NCBI RefSeq assembly: GCF_003583985.1
Contig: NZ_QXML01000008.1
Location: 124,001 to 188,000 of the forward strand
DNA from: Algoriphagus lacus
Lineage (GTDB): Bacteria; Bacteroidota; Bacteroidia; Cytophagales; Cyclobacteriaceae
DNA: 64,000 nucleotides
Reading direction: 5' to 3'
This document shows positions 55,777 through 63,304 of the stretch, piece by piece. Within the stretch, counting starts at the first letter, position 1, and the number at the start of each line of letters is the position of its first letter. The notes beneath the pieces were generated by a model. The model saw only the letters and a list, made by a program, of their open reading frames with translations, was not told the DNA's origin and made no database searches. The translations under genes were made by a program, and so were the position numbers.

Positions 55777-56448
55777 ATGAAAAATTTCCTAGCGCTACTT
55801 TCCTTATTAATTGGCCTACAAGCCACCGCTTTTTCCCAAATTTCCCTGTTTGATGGCAAGAGCCTCAACGGTTGGTATATGGATGTTCCTGATCTCCAAA
55901 AAGACAGTACTCTTAGGAAACCCTTTATTGTCCGCGAGGGATTATTGGTGAGTTTGGGTACTCCCGGAGGGCATTTGATTTCGGAGAAAAGCTATGAGAA
56001 TTACATTCTGGAGTTCGAATATCGCTTTGCGGGAAAGCCAGGCAACTGCGGAGTGTTGGTTCATGCTTCTACACCAAGAGCCCTTTATGGGATGTTCCCC
56101 AAGTCGATTGAAGTCCAAATGATGCACAGCAATGCAGGTGATTTTTGGTGCATTCAGGAAGATATCCAAGTAGATGACATGGAGAAGCGTCGCGGTCCTA
56201 AAGAAAACTGGGGAGTCTCTGAAGGCAAGGAGCGCAGGATTATTAATCTAACGGATAATTCAGAAAAGCCACTGGGTGAATGGAACCGGATGAAAATCAA
56301 ATGTGAAGGAAATAGGATTACCGTTTGGGTCAATGGAGATCTAGTCAATGACGGCTACGGTGCCACTGCCAAAAAAGGCCAAATCGCACTTCAAGCTGAA
56401 GGAGCCGAGGTAGAATTCAAAGACTTGATTTTGTCCCCTATCAATTAG
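55777..56448 (+). CDS. DUF1080 (3-keto-disaccharide hydrolase domain) protein
   Basis: A 223-residue exported protein with a signal peptide (FLALLSLLIGLQATAFSQ) and a concanavalin-like beta sandwich of the DUF1080 type. Family motifs are SLFDGKSLNGWYM at the start of the domain, ILEFEYRFAGKPGNCGVLVHA, and GEWNRMKIKCEGNRITVWVNG near the end. The domain has been annotated as 3-keto-disaccharide hydrolase in Bacteroidota, but single-domain members vary. ATG 55777 is chosen because the frame open to 55594 lies within the ACP-like gene. Confidence 0.88.
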   Translation: MKNFLALLSLLIGLQATAFSQISLFDGKSLNGWYMDVPDLQKDSTLRKPFIVREGLLVSLGTPGGHLISEKSYENYILEFEYRFAGKPGNCGVLVHASTPRALYGMFPKSIEVQMMHSNAGDFWCIQEDIQVDDMEKRRGPKENWGVSEGKERRIINLTDNSEKPLGEWNRMKIKCEGNRITVWVNGDLVNDGYGATAKKGQIALQAEGAEVEFKDLILSPIN

Positions 56449-56456
56449 AACGTTTA

Positions 56457-57413
56457 TCAGGTAGTGGGAGCGGGGCTCTTTTCAGATTCACCTTTTCTGC
56501 CAGGAATAAATCTAGGTACCCGGGCTTGATAGCTTTTGTATTCCGGATATTTGGATGCACTAATCTCCTCACTGAAATTGGAGCTTCCTTGAAATAGGAT
56601 CAGAAGTAACAAGCATCCAACAACTGACCAGTTGAGCAACTGTCCGGAAACAAGGAAGGAGAAAAAGTAAAAACAAACCCAAATCCCCTGCTCTCCAAGG
56701 TAATTAGGGTGGCGGGAGATGGCCCAAAGTCCCTTATCCAAAAAGCCTTTGGCAAAGTCTCCATGTAGTAATTTACCTTCCCGTATTAATTTCCATTTTT
56801 CACTCTGATACTTCCAGTGTTGCTCGTCTGCCACACTTTCCAAGGCTAGGAAAAACAAGACTCCGCTGGCTATAAAAATGTCCCAAATCCCCAAAGGAAG
56901 GCCATCAAACTGCATCGTCACAAGCATGGGTAGTGTGAAAAGGAGAATGAGTACATTTTGATAACCTGAGATAAAAAACAGGTTGAAAAGTGTCCACTTC
57001 CATCGAGGCTGAAACTCTGGTTTTTTTCTTAGAATTTCCCATCTGTAATCCTCTTCACCTTCCCAGAATTTCCACCGATAGGCTCCTTTTCTGGCGAAGT
57101 TATAAGTCAATCTTGCTCCCCAAGCCGTGACTAAAAGCGCCATCAGGATCATCCTTGGGCTGAAATCTCCATAGTAAGCCATCACCCAAGCATAGATGAT
57201 TGGCAGGATACTCCAGTATTTATCTACCTGACTGTTGTTGTTGGTCAATTCTCCGATGAGAAAGCAATAGGCAATCGAAAATCCGCAGATTTTGATTAGT
57301 ACAGAGAGAGCTTCCCATTCTTTTTCTCCCAAAGGAATACCGAAAAAGTATGTAAATATGGGTACCACCAACAAGGTGAAAATGAGAATGGCTGCCGTTT
57401 GAAGGATTTTCAT
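56457..57413 (-). CDS. DUF1295 integral membrane protein
   Basis: A 318-residue membrane protein with about eight helices. The C-terminal half has the DUF1295/steroid 5-alpha-reductase-like signature: LWAISRHPNYLGEQGIWVCF and SASKYPEYKSYQARVPRFIPG. That is the region which in relatives contacts NADPH. An upstream GEEDYRWEILRKKPEF stretch is also characteristic. The substrate is unknown. It converges with the DUF1080 gene, 8 bp apart. Confidence 0.87.
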   Translation of the reverse strand: MKILQTAAILIFTLLVVPIFTYFFGIPLGEKEWEALSVLIKICGFSIAYCFLIGELTNNNSQVDKYWSILPIIYAWVMAYYGDFSPRMILMALLVTAWGARLTYNFARKGAYRWKFWEGEEDYRWEILRKKPEFQPRWKWTLFNLFFISGYQNVLILLFTLPMLVTMQFDGLPLGIWDIFIASGVLFFLALESVADEQHWKYQSEKWKLIREGKLLHGDFAKGFLDKGLWAISRHPNYLGEQGIWVCFYFFSFLVSGQLLNWSVVGCLLLLILFQGSSNFSEEISASKYPEYKSYQARVPRFIPGRKGESEKSPAPTT

Positions 57414-57464
57414 TTGCGAAGTTGATTTGGCCTCAAATTACCCGAAATTTTAAATTTCGCAAGG

Positions 57465-60425
57465 CTAATCCGCTGCATTCCAATATTCCATCCGTTCCAG
57501 TTTATTCACCTCGATCGAGTAGAAGCCAAACTCCTCCGTGACTTTTCCCTCGAGCCGGTAGATCGCCCGGCCTTTGAAGGGATACTTTTTCACCACGGGA
57601 GGGAAGTGCACCGTGTCAATCCAGTCTCCGTCCCGATCCAGAAGGGTCCCAAAGTTCATCACCTCGCCCTTCACCGTGCGGGTGTACTTGACAGTGACTA
57701 GGTAGCCAAGGATCAGAACAGTTTTTCCCAGGTGGTTTTTCAGGTCTTTGGCTTTGATGCCCTGGATACTTTGATCTTTGACCAAGTGAAAAGGGGAGTC
57801 CAGCGGAAATTCCAGGATATCGATCTGATCGATGATTTCCTGTCGAATATCCAGTGGTTCAAGTACGGGGATTTCCGGTTGACGATTGCCAAAAGAGATT
57901 CCTCCTGAGCGGAAAAGTTCATTCGTGTTCGGCACAGTCTTTCGCTTGTTGAGGATGAAATGTGCCTCCCAGAGGAGTTCCTGCTTGGTTTTTCCTGTAA
58001 AACGAAAGCAGGTCATCCTGATCAAAATCAGCAGCTGCTCCAGACTGATATCCACCCGGGCTATGAAATCCGCCAAGCCTAGAAATGCCCCGTTTGCATG
58101 TCGCTCAATCAGGACTTTTTCCGTGGTGGATTTTTCCAAAAACTTCATGTGGATCAGCCCAAGATAAACTGTCTTTCCGGTGATCCGGGTGAGGTATTCA
58201 CTTTCGTTGATATCCGGAGCCTGAATATCGGCTCCGTTCATCCGGAGTTCGTGGACATAGAATTCGGTATGGTAAAAGCCTCCGAAATTGTTGATCACTC
58301 CTACCATAAATTCCAGCGGGAAGTAGGCTTTTAGATAGAGACTCTGATAGCTTTCTACGGCAAAGGAAGCTGAGTGTCCCTTTGCAAAAGAATACCCCGC
58401 AAAACTCTCGATCTGATGCCATACCTCGGCTGCTACTTTGTCTTCCCGACCGAGGTTTTTGCAGTTTTGGAAGAATTTCTCCTTCACCCGCTGAAATTCA
58501 TCCTTGGAGCGGGACTTGCCACTCATGCCCCTTCGCAGCACATCAGCCTCAGCCAAACTCAGCCCGGCAAAATAGTGGGCTACTTTGATGACATCCTCCT
58601 GATATACCATGATCCCATAGGTCTCGGGCATGATGTCGGCCATTACGGGATGGGCTGTTTTTCTACGCTCGTGATCGATATGCCGAAGAATGTATTCCCG
58701 CATCATTCCGGAGCGAGCCACGCCTGGGCGGATGATTGAGCTGGCGGCCACAAGTTCGAGGTAAGTGTCGGCTTTCATTTTAGCCAGGAGCATGCGCATG
58801 GCGGGCGACTCCACATAGAAGGCCCCAATGGTATGTCCGGTGCGTAGGTGTTCCTTAATTCTAGGGTCCTTTTTGAACTTCTCCACTTCCCGGATATTCA
58901 CTTTTATGCCTTGGTTTTGGTAGATGATCTCCAAGGCAGACTTGATGTGGCCCAGTCCCCGCTGGCTCAGGATGTCAAACTTGTGCAGGCCGATGTCCTC
59001 GGCCGTGTGCATGTCGATGTGCGCGAGGGGAAATCCCTTTGGGGGCATGTCCGTCGCTGTGTAATAGTGGATGGGCTTGTGGGAAATGAGAATCCCGCAG
59101 GCGTGGATTGTCAGGTGGGAAGGTCTGTCGTGCAGCGCCTGACTGTACTTGATGATCAGTTTGCCATACTGATCAGGTTCGTAGCCGGGCTTTTCTGCAT
59201 AGTGAATCAGCGACTCGATGTCTGTTTTGGGAAGACCGAATACCTTTCCTAGTTCACGGAAGACCGAATTGTACTGAAAGGTGCTGTAGGAGCCAAGGAG
59301 CGCCACGTGCTCTTCCTTTCCAGTATTGTACTTGCGGAAAATATAGTCCGTGACTTCATCCCGATCCGTCCAACTGAAGTCGATGTCGAAATCCGGTGGG
59401 TTTTCCCGATAGAGATTGATGAATCGCTCAAAATATAAGTCCAACTCGATCGGATCCACATCGGTGATGCCCAGGCAATACGCCACAATACTGTTGGCAC
59501 CGGAGCCTCTGCCCACGTGGTAGAAGTTGCGGTGCTGCGCAAAAGTCACGATATCGTAGTTGATCAGAAAGTAGGAGACAAAGCCCTTTTGCTGGATGAG
59601 TTCGAGTTCTTTGTCGATTCGTTTGGAGATTTCCGGTGAAAAATCCGGATAGCGGTTCAGTGCACCTTTGAAAGTTTCCTGGCGGAGAAAGTCAAAATCC
59701 TCCCAGTCCGAACCGAGAATATCCCGGCGGTTTTTGACGGCTTGGAAGTAGAATGAAAACTGGCACTGTTCGAGCAGTTTTTGGGCATTGACGAGGAGGT
59801 AGCTGTGACTTTCGCAGCGGGCGATCAGGTCGGCATAGGAGTAGAATTGATCGGTCGGATCAGCCTGCTCGCTCACAGGAAGCTTGCTGAGTAGCGTATT
59901 CAGATCCATGCTACGCAGGAGTCGGTGTGCGTTGAATTCGAGTTTGGAGCTGAAAGTGGCCGGCTGGAGGAGAACGAGCTTTTCCTTTCGTCGGAACCAG
60001 GGTGAGGTCAGCAGCTTGTTGAGTTGGCCGGGATGCACACCGACGAATTCATTTTCCCGCAGGGGAAAAGCTTTCTCCGAAAAAGGATAGATCACAAAGC
60101 TGTTTTCAAATTTCGGTGCCTTCGACTTAAATTCCCGCTTGTGTACCAAGTGCTCCGAGAGGTGCTTGTTGAGTTCAAAGAAGCCTTCCTGGTTCCGGGC
60201 CAAGCCGATGTATTGCTGCCGCACGCCGTTACGGAAGTCAATGCCAATCACCGGATGGATGCCGGCTTTTTGAGCCGCACGGATAAAAGGGAAAACACCG
60301 GCGGTGCAGTTGATGTCGGTAAGGGCCAGGGCGTCGAGTTTTTTGCCTTTCGCCTCAGCGATCAGCGCTTCCACAGACATCGTCCCGTATTTGAAGCTGA
60401 AGTGAGAATGGCAGTTGATGAACAT
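57465..60425 (-). CDS. DNA polymerase III alpha-type polymerase, short form
   Basis: A 986-residue C-family DNA polymerase, clearly shorter than the main replicative DnaE. An N-terminal PHP domain (1 to about 210) keeps H6 and H8 (NCHSHFSFKYG), but the usual DH of motif 2 reads ALTDINCTAG, so metal binding is altered. The polymerase active site includes PDFDIDFSWTDRDEVTDYIF. A C-terminal OB-fold (TVLILGYLVTVKYTRTVKG) ends the protein, and the tau-binding tail of replicative DnaE is absent. It may be the accessory, damage-tolerant DnaE that some bacteria keep beside the replicase (inference). No imuA/imuB-like gene is adjacent in the window. Confidence 0.88.
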   Translation of the reverse strand: MFINCHSHFSFKYGTMSVEALIAEAKGKKLDALALTDINCTAGVFPFIRAAQKAGIHPVIGIDFRNGVRQQYIGLARNQEGFFELNKHLSEHLVHKREFKSKAPKFENSFVIYPFSEKAFPLRENEFVGVHPGQLNKLLTSPWFRRKEKLVLLQPATFSSKLEFNAHRLLRSMDLNTLLSKLPVSEQADPTDQFYSYADLIARCESHSYLLVNAQKLLEQCQFSFYFQAVKNRRDILGSDWEDFDFLRQETFKGALNRYPDFSPEISKRIDKELELIQQKGFVSYFLINYDIVTFAQHRNFYHVGRGSGANSIVAYCLGITDVDPIELDLYFERFINLYRENPPDFDIDFSWTDRDEVTDYIFRKYNTGKEEHVALLGSYSTFQYNSVFRELGKVFGLPKTDIESLIHYAEKPGYEPDQYGKLIIKYSQALHDRPSHLTIHACGILISHKPIHYYTATDMPPKGFPLAHIDMHTAEDIGLHKFDILSQRGLGHIKSALEIIYQNQGIKVNIREVEKFKKDPRIKEHLRTGHTIGAFYVESPAMRMLLAKMKADTYLELVAASSIIRPGVARSGMMREYILRHIDHERRKTAHPVMADIMPETYGIMVYQEDVIKVAHYFAGLSLAEADVLRRGMSGKSRSKDEFQRVKEKFFQNCKNLGREDKVAAEVWHQIESFAGYSFAKGHSASFAVESYQSLYLKAYFPLEFMVGVINNFGGFYHTEFYVHELRMNGADIQAPDINESEYLTRITGKTVYLGLIHMKFLEKSTTEKVLIERHANGAFLGLADFIARVDISLEQLLILIRMTCFRFTGKTKQELLWEAHFILNKRKTVPNTNELFRSGGISFGNRQPEIPVLEPLDIRQEIIDQIDILEFPLDSPFHLVKDQSIQGIKAKDLKNHLGKTVLILGYLVTVKYTRTVKGEVMNFGTLLDRDGDWIDTVHFPPVVKKYPFKGRAIYRLEGKVTEEFGFYSIEVNKLERMEYWNAAD

Positions 60426-60799
60426 GTTGAAGCAGGAAGTACGAGATACTAAATACGAGGTGACCTGAAATTTTGGAGATCGCTGTTGCCTGCGTCTCCA
60501 GACGCTAGACCGGATTGATATGCATGATGCTTCTGGAAAAGCAGCATGTCATAAAGCGGTATGACTTTGGGTGCTTTGAGTAACCTAAAAGGCTACTCCA
60601 GAATCAAAATGTTAAAATATTTAACATTTTAATGTTTATAAATTAAACAATAGGATTGAAATCAAGTCAAGGAATTGACTGAATTTTTGGAGGGAAATAT
60701 CTGGGAAGTAATTTTTTGAAAATGGAATTTTAAAAAGTTATAAACCTGAGACAGGAAATGCTCCAATCTTCCAGGTCTCCAATTTTGGAATAATAAAAA
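60426..60799. other. 374-bp structured, gene-free interval upstream of dnaE
   Basis: No convincing ORF. It holds a small hairpin GCGTC-tcca-GACGC (60492-60505 region; the arms extend by T/A). A 10-position hairpin with one mismatch follows at 60523-60548, and an AT-rich palindrome at 60606-60630. The palindrome is listed separately. Confidence 0.6.
60606..60630. promoter_or_regulatory. AT-rich 25-bp palindrome upstream of dnaE
   Basis: AAAATGTTAAA, ATA, TTTAACATTTT: two perfect 11-bp arms around a 3-bp centre. It is about 180 bp before the dnaE start and inside the region that would hold its promoter. It has no T tract, so it is not a terminator; an operator for a dimeric repressor is possible. 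Confidence 0.4.
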
Positions 60800-61027
60800 C
60801 TAAACCTTTGCCAGCGTCAGCTGAAACTCCAGTGCCCCGCAGGGTTTGAATTCATCCGCTTCCAGATCCTCAAAAATTTCCTCGTCAAATTCCATTTCCG
60901 TTTTTTCGATTTTGCCGTCTGGATGGACGATCAGCTCGATTCCGGTGAAATCTGATGGATTTACCATGACCAAAACCTGATAATCGTCAAAAATCCGCTT
61001 GAAGTATTGTGAAATTGCTTTGGCCAT
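60800..61027 (-). CDS. Small acidic protein of unknown function
   Basis: A 75-residue protein, not assigned to a family. It has a basic-aromatic N-terminus (MAKAISQYFKRIFDDYQVLV) and an acidic middle (EFDEEIFEDLEADEF). Codon order looks coding and the frame is clean with an ATG start. A candidate -7 element lies 23 bp upstream, and it diverges from the trp leader. It probably is a real small gene, but function is unknown. Confidence 0.6.
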   Translation of the reverse strand: MAKAISQYFKRIFDDYQVLVMVNPSDFTGIELIVHPDGKIEKTEMEFDEEIFEDLEADEFKPCGALEFQLTLAKV

Positions 61028-61049
61028 GAGATGCTTTTTAAAATTTTTT

Positions 61050-61057
61050 CAAAAATA
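61050..61057 (-). promoter_or_regulatory. Candidate -7 element for the small acidic protein gene
   Basis: On the minus strand TATTTTTG matches TAnnTTTG and lies 23 bp before the ATG at 61027. No TTG at -33 is found. It would be divergent from the trp promoter. Confidence 0.3.
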
Positions 61058-61080
61058 ATCTGAAAAAATTGGATTCATGC

Positions 61081-61110
61081 TTTGCGAATTCCGATCCCTT
61101 TTTAAATTTG
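61081..61110 (+). promoter_or_regulatory. Bacteroidetes-type promoter of the trp operon
   Basis: TTTG (61081-61084), 18 bp, TAAATTTG (61103-61110), fitting TTTG-N18-TAnnTTTG. Transcription would start near 61115, only about 5-8 bp before the leader-peptide ATG, giving a very short 5' untranslated end. Confidence 0.8.
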
Positions 61111-61120
61111 CTCCTGTCTT

Positions 61121-61198
61121 ATGAAAACAATCGCAACAAAATTTTGGTGGTGGCATTCTACAACTTTCCAAGGGAAAGTTCAGAAAGCCGTTGCCTAA
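61121..61198 (+). CDS. trpL: trp operon leader peptide (trpL)
   Basis: A 25-residue reading frame with ATG start and TAA stop. It contains the segment TKFWWWHSTTF, with three consecutive TGG codons at 61145-61153. Trp is otherwise rare, so a run of three directly upstream of trpE is the classic sign of ribosome-mediated attenuation. The peptide itself probably has no function. When charged tRNA-Trp is scarce the ribosome would stall at these codons, just before the first hairpin of the attenuator. Confidence 0.85.
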   Translation: MKTIATKFWWWHSTTFQGKVQKAVA

Positions 61199-61251
61199 TA
61201 TTTGCGCAACAACATAGTAAAAGGCTTACTGGATTTCCCGGTAAGCCTTTT
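61162..61251 (+). promoter_or_regulatory. trp transcription attenuator with terminator
   Basis: Three competing structures are visible. Hairpin 1:2 is AACTTTCC (61162-61169), AAG, GGAAAGTT (61173-61180). Antiterminator 2:3 pairs 61172-61189 with 61223-61239: GGGAAA with TTTCCC, TTCAG with CTGGA (one G-T pair), and AAGCC with GGCTT, with one bulge and one A-A mismatch. Terminator 3:4 is AAAAGGCTTACTGG (61219-61232), loop ATTTC, CCGGTAAGCCTTTT (61238-61251), continuing into two more T. Stalling at the Trp codons frees segment 2, favours 2:3 and lets RNA polymerase read into trpE. Pairings were found by eye. Confidence 0.82.
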
Positions 61252-61275
61252 TTCATGCAAAAAAATTAACCCCGA

Positions 61276-62688
61276 ATGAGCCACGTTAAATTTCCGATCC
61301 TCACTACTTACCGTAAGCGACTGGCGGATACCATCACTCCTGTGAGTATTTACCTCCAGATCCGTGACCGCTTTGCCAATCCGATTTTGCTGGAAAGCTC
61401 CGACTATCATGGACAGGAAAACAGCTATTCGTTTATATGCTTCAATCCGCTTGCGACCTTCAGTTTCAATGCAGGTAAGGTACAGGAAAAGCTTCCGGTA
61501 GGGGATGTTTTGGAGTATGAGGTGACTGCAAAAAAGCGCCTGATGGACTGTCTGAGAGCTTTTGGGAATAAATTTGATCCTACTCCGGATAAGTTCAAGT
61601 TCAGTACCAACGGGCTTTTTGGATACATTCAATACGATACGGTAGCGTATTTTGAGGATATCAAACTGCAAAACACCCAGCCCAACGAAACCCCGATGAT
61701 GCAGTACTCCATGTATCAAAACATCATAGTGGTGGATCATTACAAAAACGAGCTGCATCTCTTCGAACACCGTGTCGCCGGTGCTCAAAATCCCGAATAC
61801 ATGGATGAGATCGAGACGCTGCTGAATAACAAGAACATCCCGGCCTATTCATTCAAAAAAGTAGGTGAGGAGGTGTCCAACTACTCCGATGAGGAATTTC
61901 TGAAAATCCTCAATCAGGGTCGGGAGCATTGCTTCCGAGGGGATGTGTTTCAGATTGTTCTTTCCAGACGTTTTACCACCGAGTTTAAAGGTGACGAGTT
62001 CAATGTCTATCGGGCTCTTCGCTCGGTCAATCCTTCGCCTTACCTGTTCTATTTCGATTACGGTTCATTTAAAGTGTTTGGAAGTTCACCGGAAGCACAG
62101 ATTGTGGTAAAAAACCGAAAAGCGACGATTTTCCCGATTGCGGGTACTTTCCGGAGAACCGGAAATGACGCAGAAGATGCCGAGCTGGCGAGAAAGCTTT
62201 ATGATGATCCCAAGGAAAACTCCGAGCATGTGATGCTGGTGGACTTGGCAAGAAACGACCTTTCCCGATCCTCTGACTTAGTGAATGTGGAGGTTTTCAA
62301 AGAGATTCAATACTACTCCCATGTGATTCACTTGGTGTCCAAAGTGACTGGGCAATTGCCTGACGGAGCCAATCCCCTTCAGTTGGTCGCAGATACCTTT
62401 CCGGCTGGGACACTTTCCGGTGCGCCAAAGTATCGGGCGATGGAATTGATCGATGAACTGGAAAATGTCAGCCGACAATTCTATGGAGGGGCGATCGGTT
62501 ACTTGGGTTTCAATGGAGACTTCAACCATGCCATTTTGATCAGATCCTTTGTCTCCGAAAACAATCAACTTAGATTCCAGGCAGGTGCGGGAGTGGTGGC
62601 AAAGTCCTCGATTCCATCCGAATTGCAGGAAGTGGCTAATAAATTGGAAGCTTTAAGAGTGGCACTACGGGCTGCAGAAAATATTTGA
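61276..62688 (+). CDS. trpE: Anthranilate synthase component I
   Basis: A 470-residue chorismate-utilising enzyme that makes anthranilate from chorismate with ammonia from TrpG, the first committed step of tryptophan synthesis. C-terminal chorismate-binding motifs are FRGDVFQIVLSRRFTTEFKG, PSPYLFYFDYGSFKVFGSSP, IFPIAGTFRRTGNDAEDAEL, SEHVMLVDLARNDLSR and LSGAPKYRAMELIDELE. The N-terminal region has an SLLESSD-like stretch (ILLESSDYHGQE), where feedback inhibition by tryptophan acts in relatives. The ATG lies 25 bp after the attenuator's terminator stem. trpG follows by 12 bp. Confidence 0.97.
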   Translation: MSHVKFPILTTYRKRLADTITPVSIYLQIRDRFANPILLESSDYHGQENSYSFICFNPLATFSFNAGKVQEKLPVGDVLEYEVTAKKRLMDCLRAFGNKFDPTPDKFKFSTNGLFGYIQYDTVAYFEDIKLQNTQPNETPMMQYSMYQNIIVVDHYKNELHLFEHRVAGAQNPEYMDEIETLLNNKNIPAYSFKKVGEEVSNYSDEEFLKILNQGREHCFRGDVFQIVLSRRFTTEFKGDEFNVYRALRSVNPSPYLFYFDYGSFKVFGSSPEAQIVVKNRKATIFPIAGTFRRTGNDAEDAELARKLYDDPKENSEHVMLVDLARNDLSRSSDLVNVEVFKEIQYYSHVIHLVSKVTGQLPDGANPLQLVADTFPAGTLSGAPKYRAMELIDELENVSRQFYGGAIGYLGFNGDFNHAILIRSFVSENNQLRFQAGAGVVAKSSIPSELQEVANKLEALRVALRAAENI

Positions 62689-62700
62689 ACCTAAAATGCC

Positions 62701-63267
62701 ATGAAAATCCTCGTCCTTGATAATTATGACTCCTTCACTTACAACTTGGTGTATATCGTCCGGCAGTTGGGCTATGGAGCGCTAATGGATGTCTTCCGAA
62801 ATGACAAAATCAGCTTGGAGGATGTCGCACAATACGATAAAATTCTCCTTTCTCCAGGTCCTGGTGTTCCCTCCGAAGCGGGTATTATGCCGGAGCTGTT
62901 GAAGAAATATTCCCCGACCAAATCCATTCTCGGCGTTTGCTTAGGCCATCAGGCGATTGGAGAGGCATTTGGAGGCAGTTTGATCAACCTCTCTGAAGTG
63001 CTCCATGGAGTAGCTTCAGAAGTGACTGTCCAGCCGGATGTTCTTTTCGAAGGAGTGCCAAAAATATTCAAAATTGGCCGATACCATTCGTGGGTCATTG
63101 ATGAGGCTACTCTTTCCCCTGACCTGGAGGTCATCGCCCGTACTCCGGATCAACAAATTATGGCCGTAAGACACAAAAAATTCGACGTAAGGGGTGTACA
63201 ATTTCATCCCGAAAGTATCCTGACCGAAAATGGCGTCAGAATCATGCAAAACTGGCTGGAATCTTGA
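62701..63267 (+). CDS. trpG: Anthranilate synthase component II (glutamine amidotransferase)
   Basis: A 188-residue class I glutamine amidotransferase that supplies ammonia to TrpE. The oxyanion/start motif is LVLDNYDSFTYNLVYIVRQL. The nucleophile Cys is in ILGVCLGHQAIGEAFGG and the His-Glu pair in GVQFHPESILTENG. The related PabA has the same architecture, but the operon context makes TrpG the likely role, possibly shared with PABA synthesis. Confidence 0.95.
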   Translation: MKILVLDNYDSFTYNLVYIVRQLGYGALMDVFRNDKISLEDVAQYDKILLSPGPGVPSEAGIMPELLKKYSPTKSILGVCLGHQAIGEAFGGSLINLSEVLHGVASEVTVQPDVLFEGVPKIFKIGRYHSWVIDEATLSPDLEVIARTPDQQIMAVRHKKFDVRGVQFHPESILTENGVRIMQNWLES

Positions 63268-63304
63268 TCACTGGCCTTTTACCCATCACCCCACTCGACC
63301 CAAA

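Noticed and set aside
60606-60630. Palindrome as a terminator
   Set aside because: The arms are AT-only around the centre and no T tract follows on either strand.
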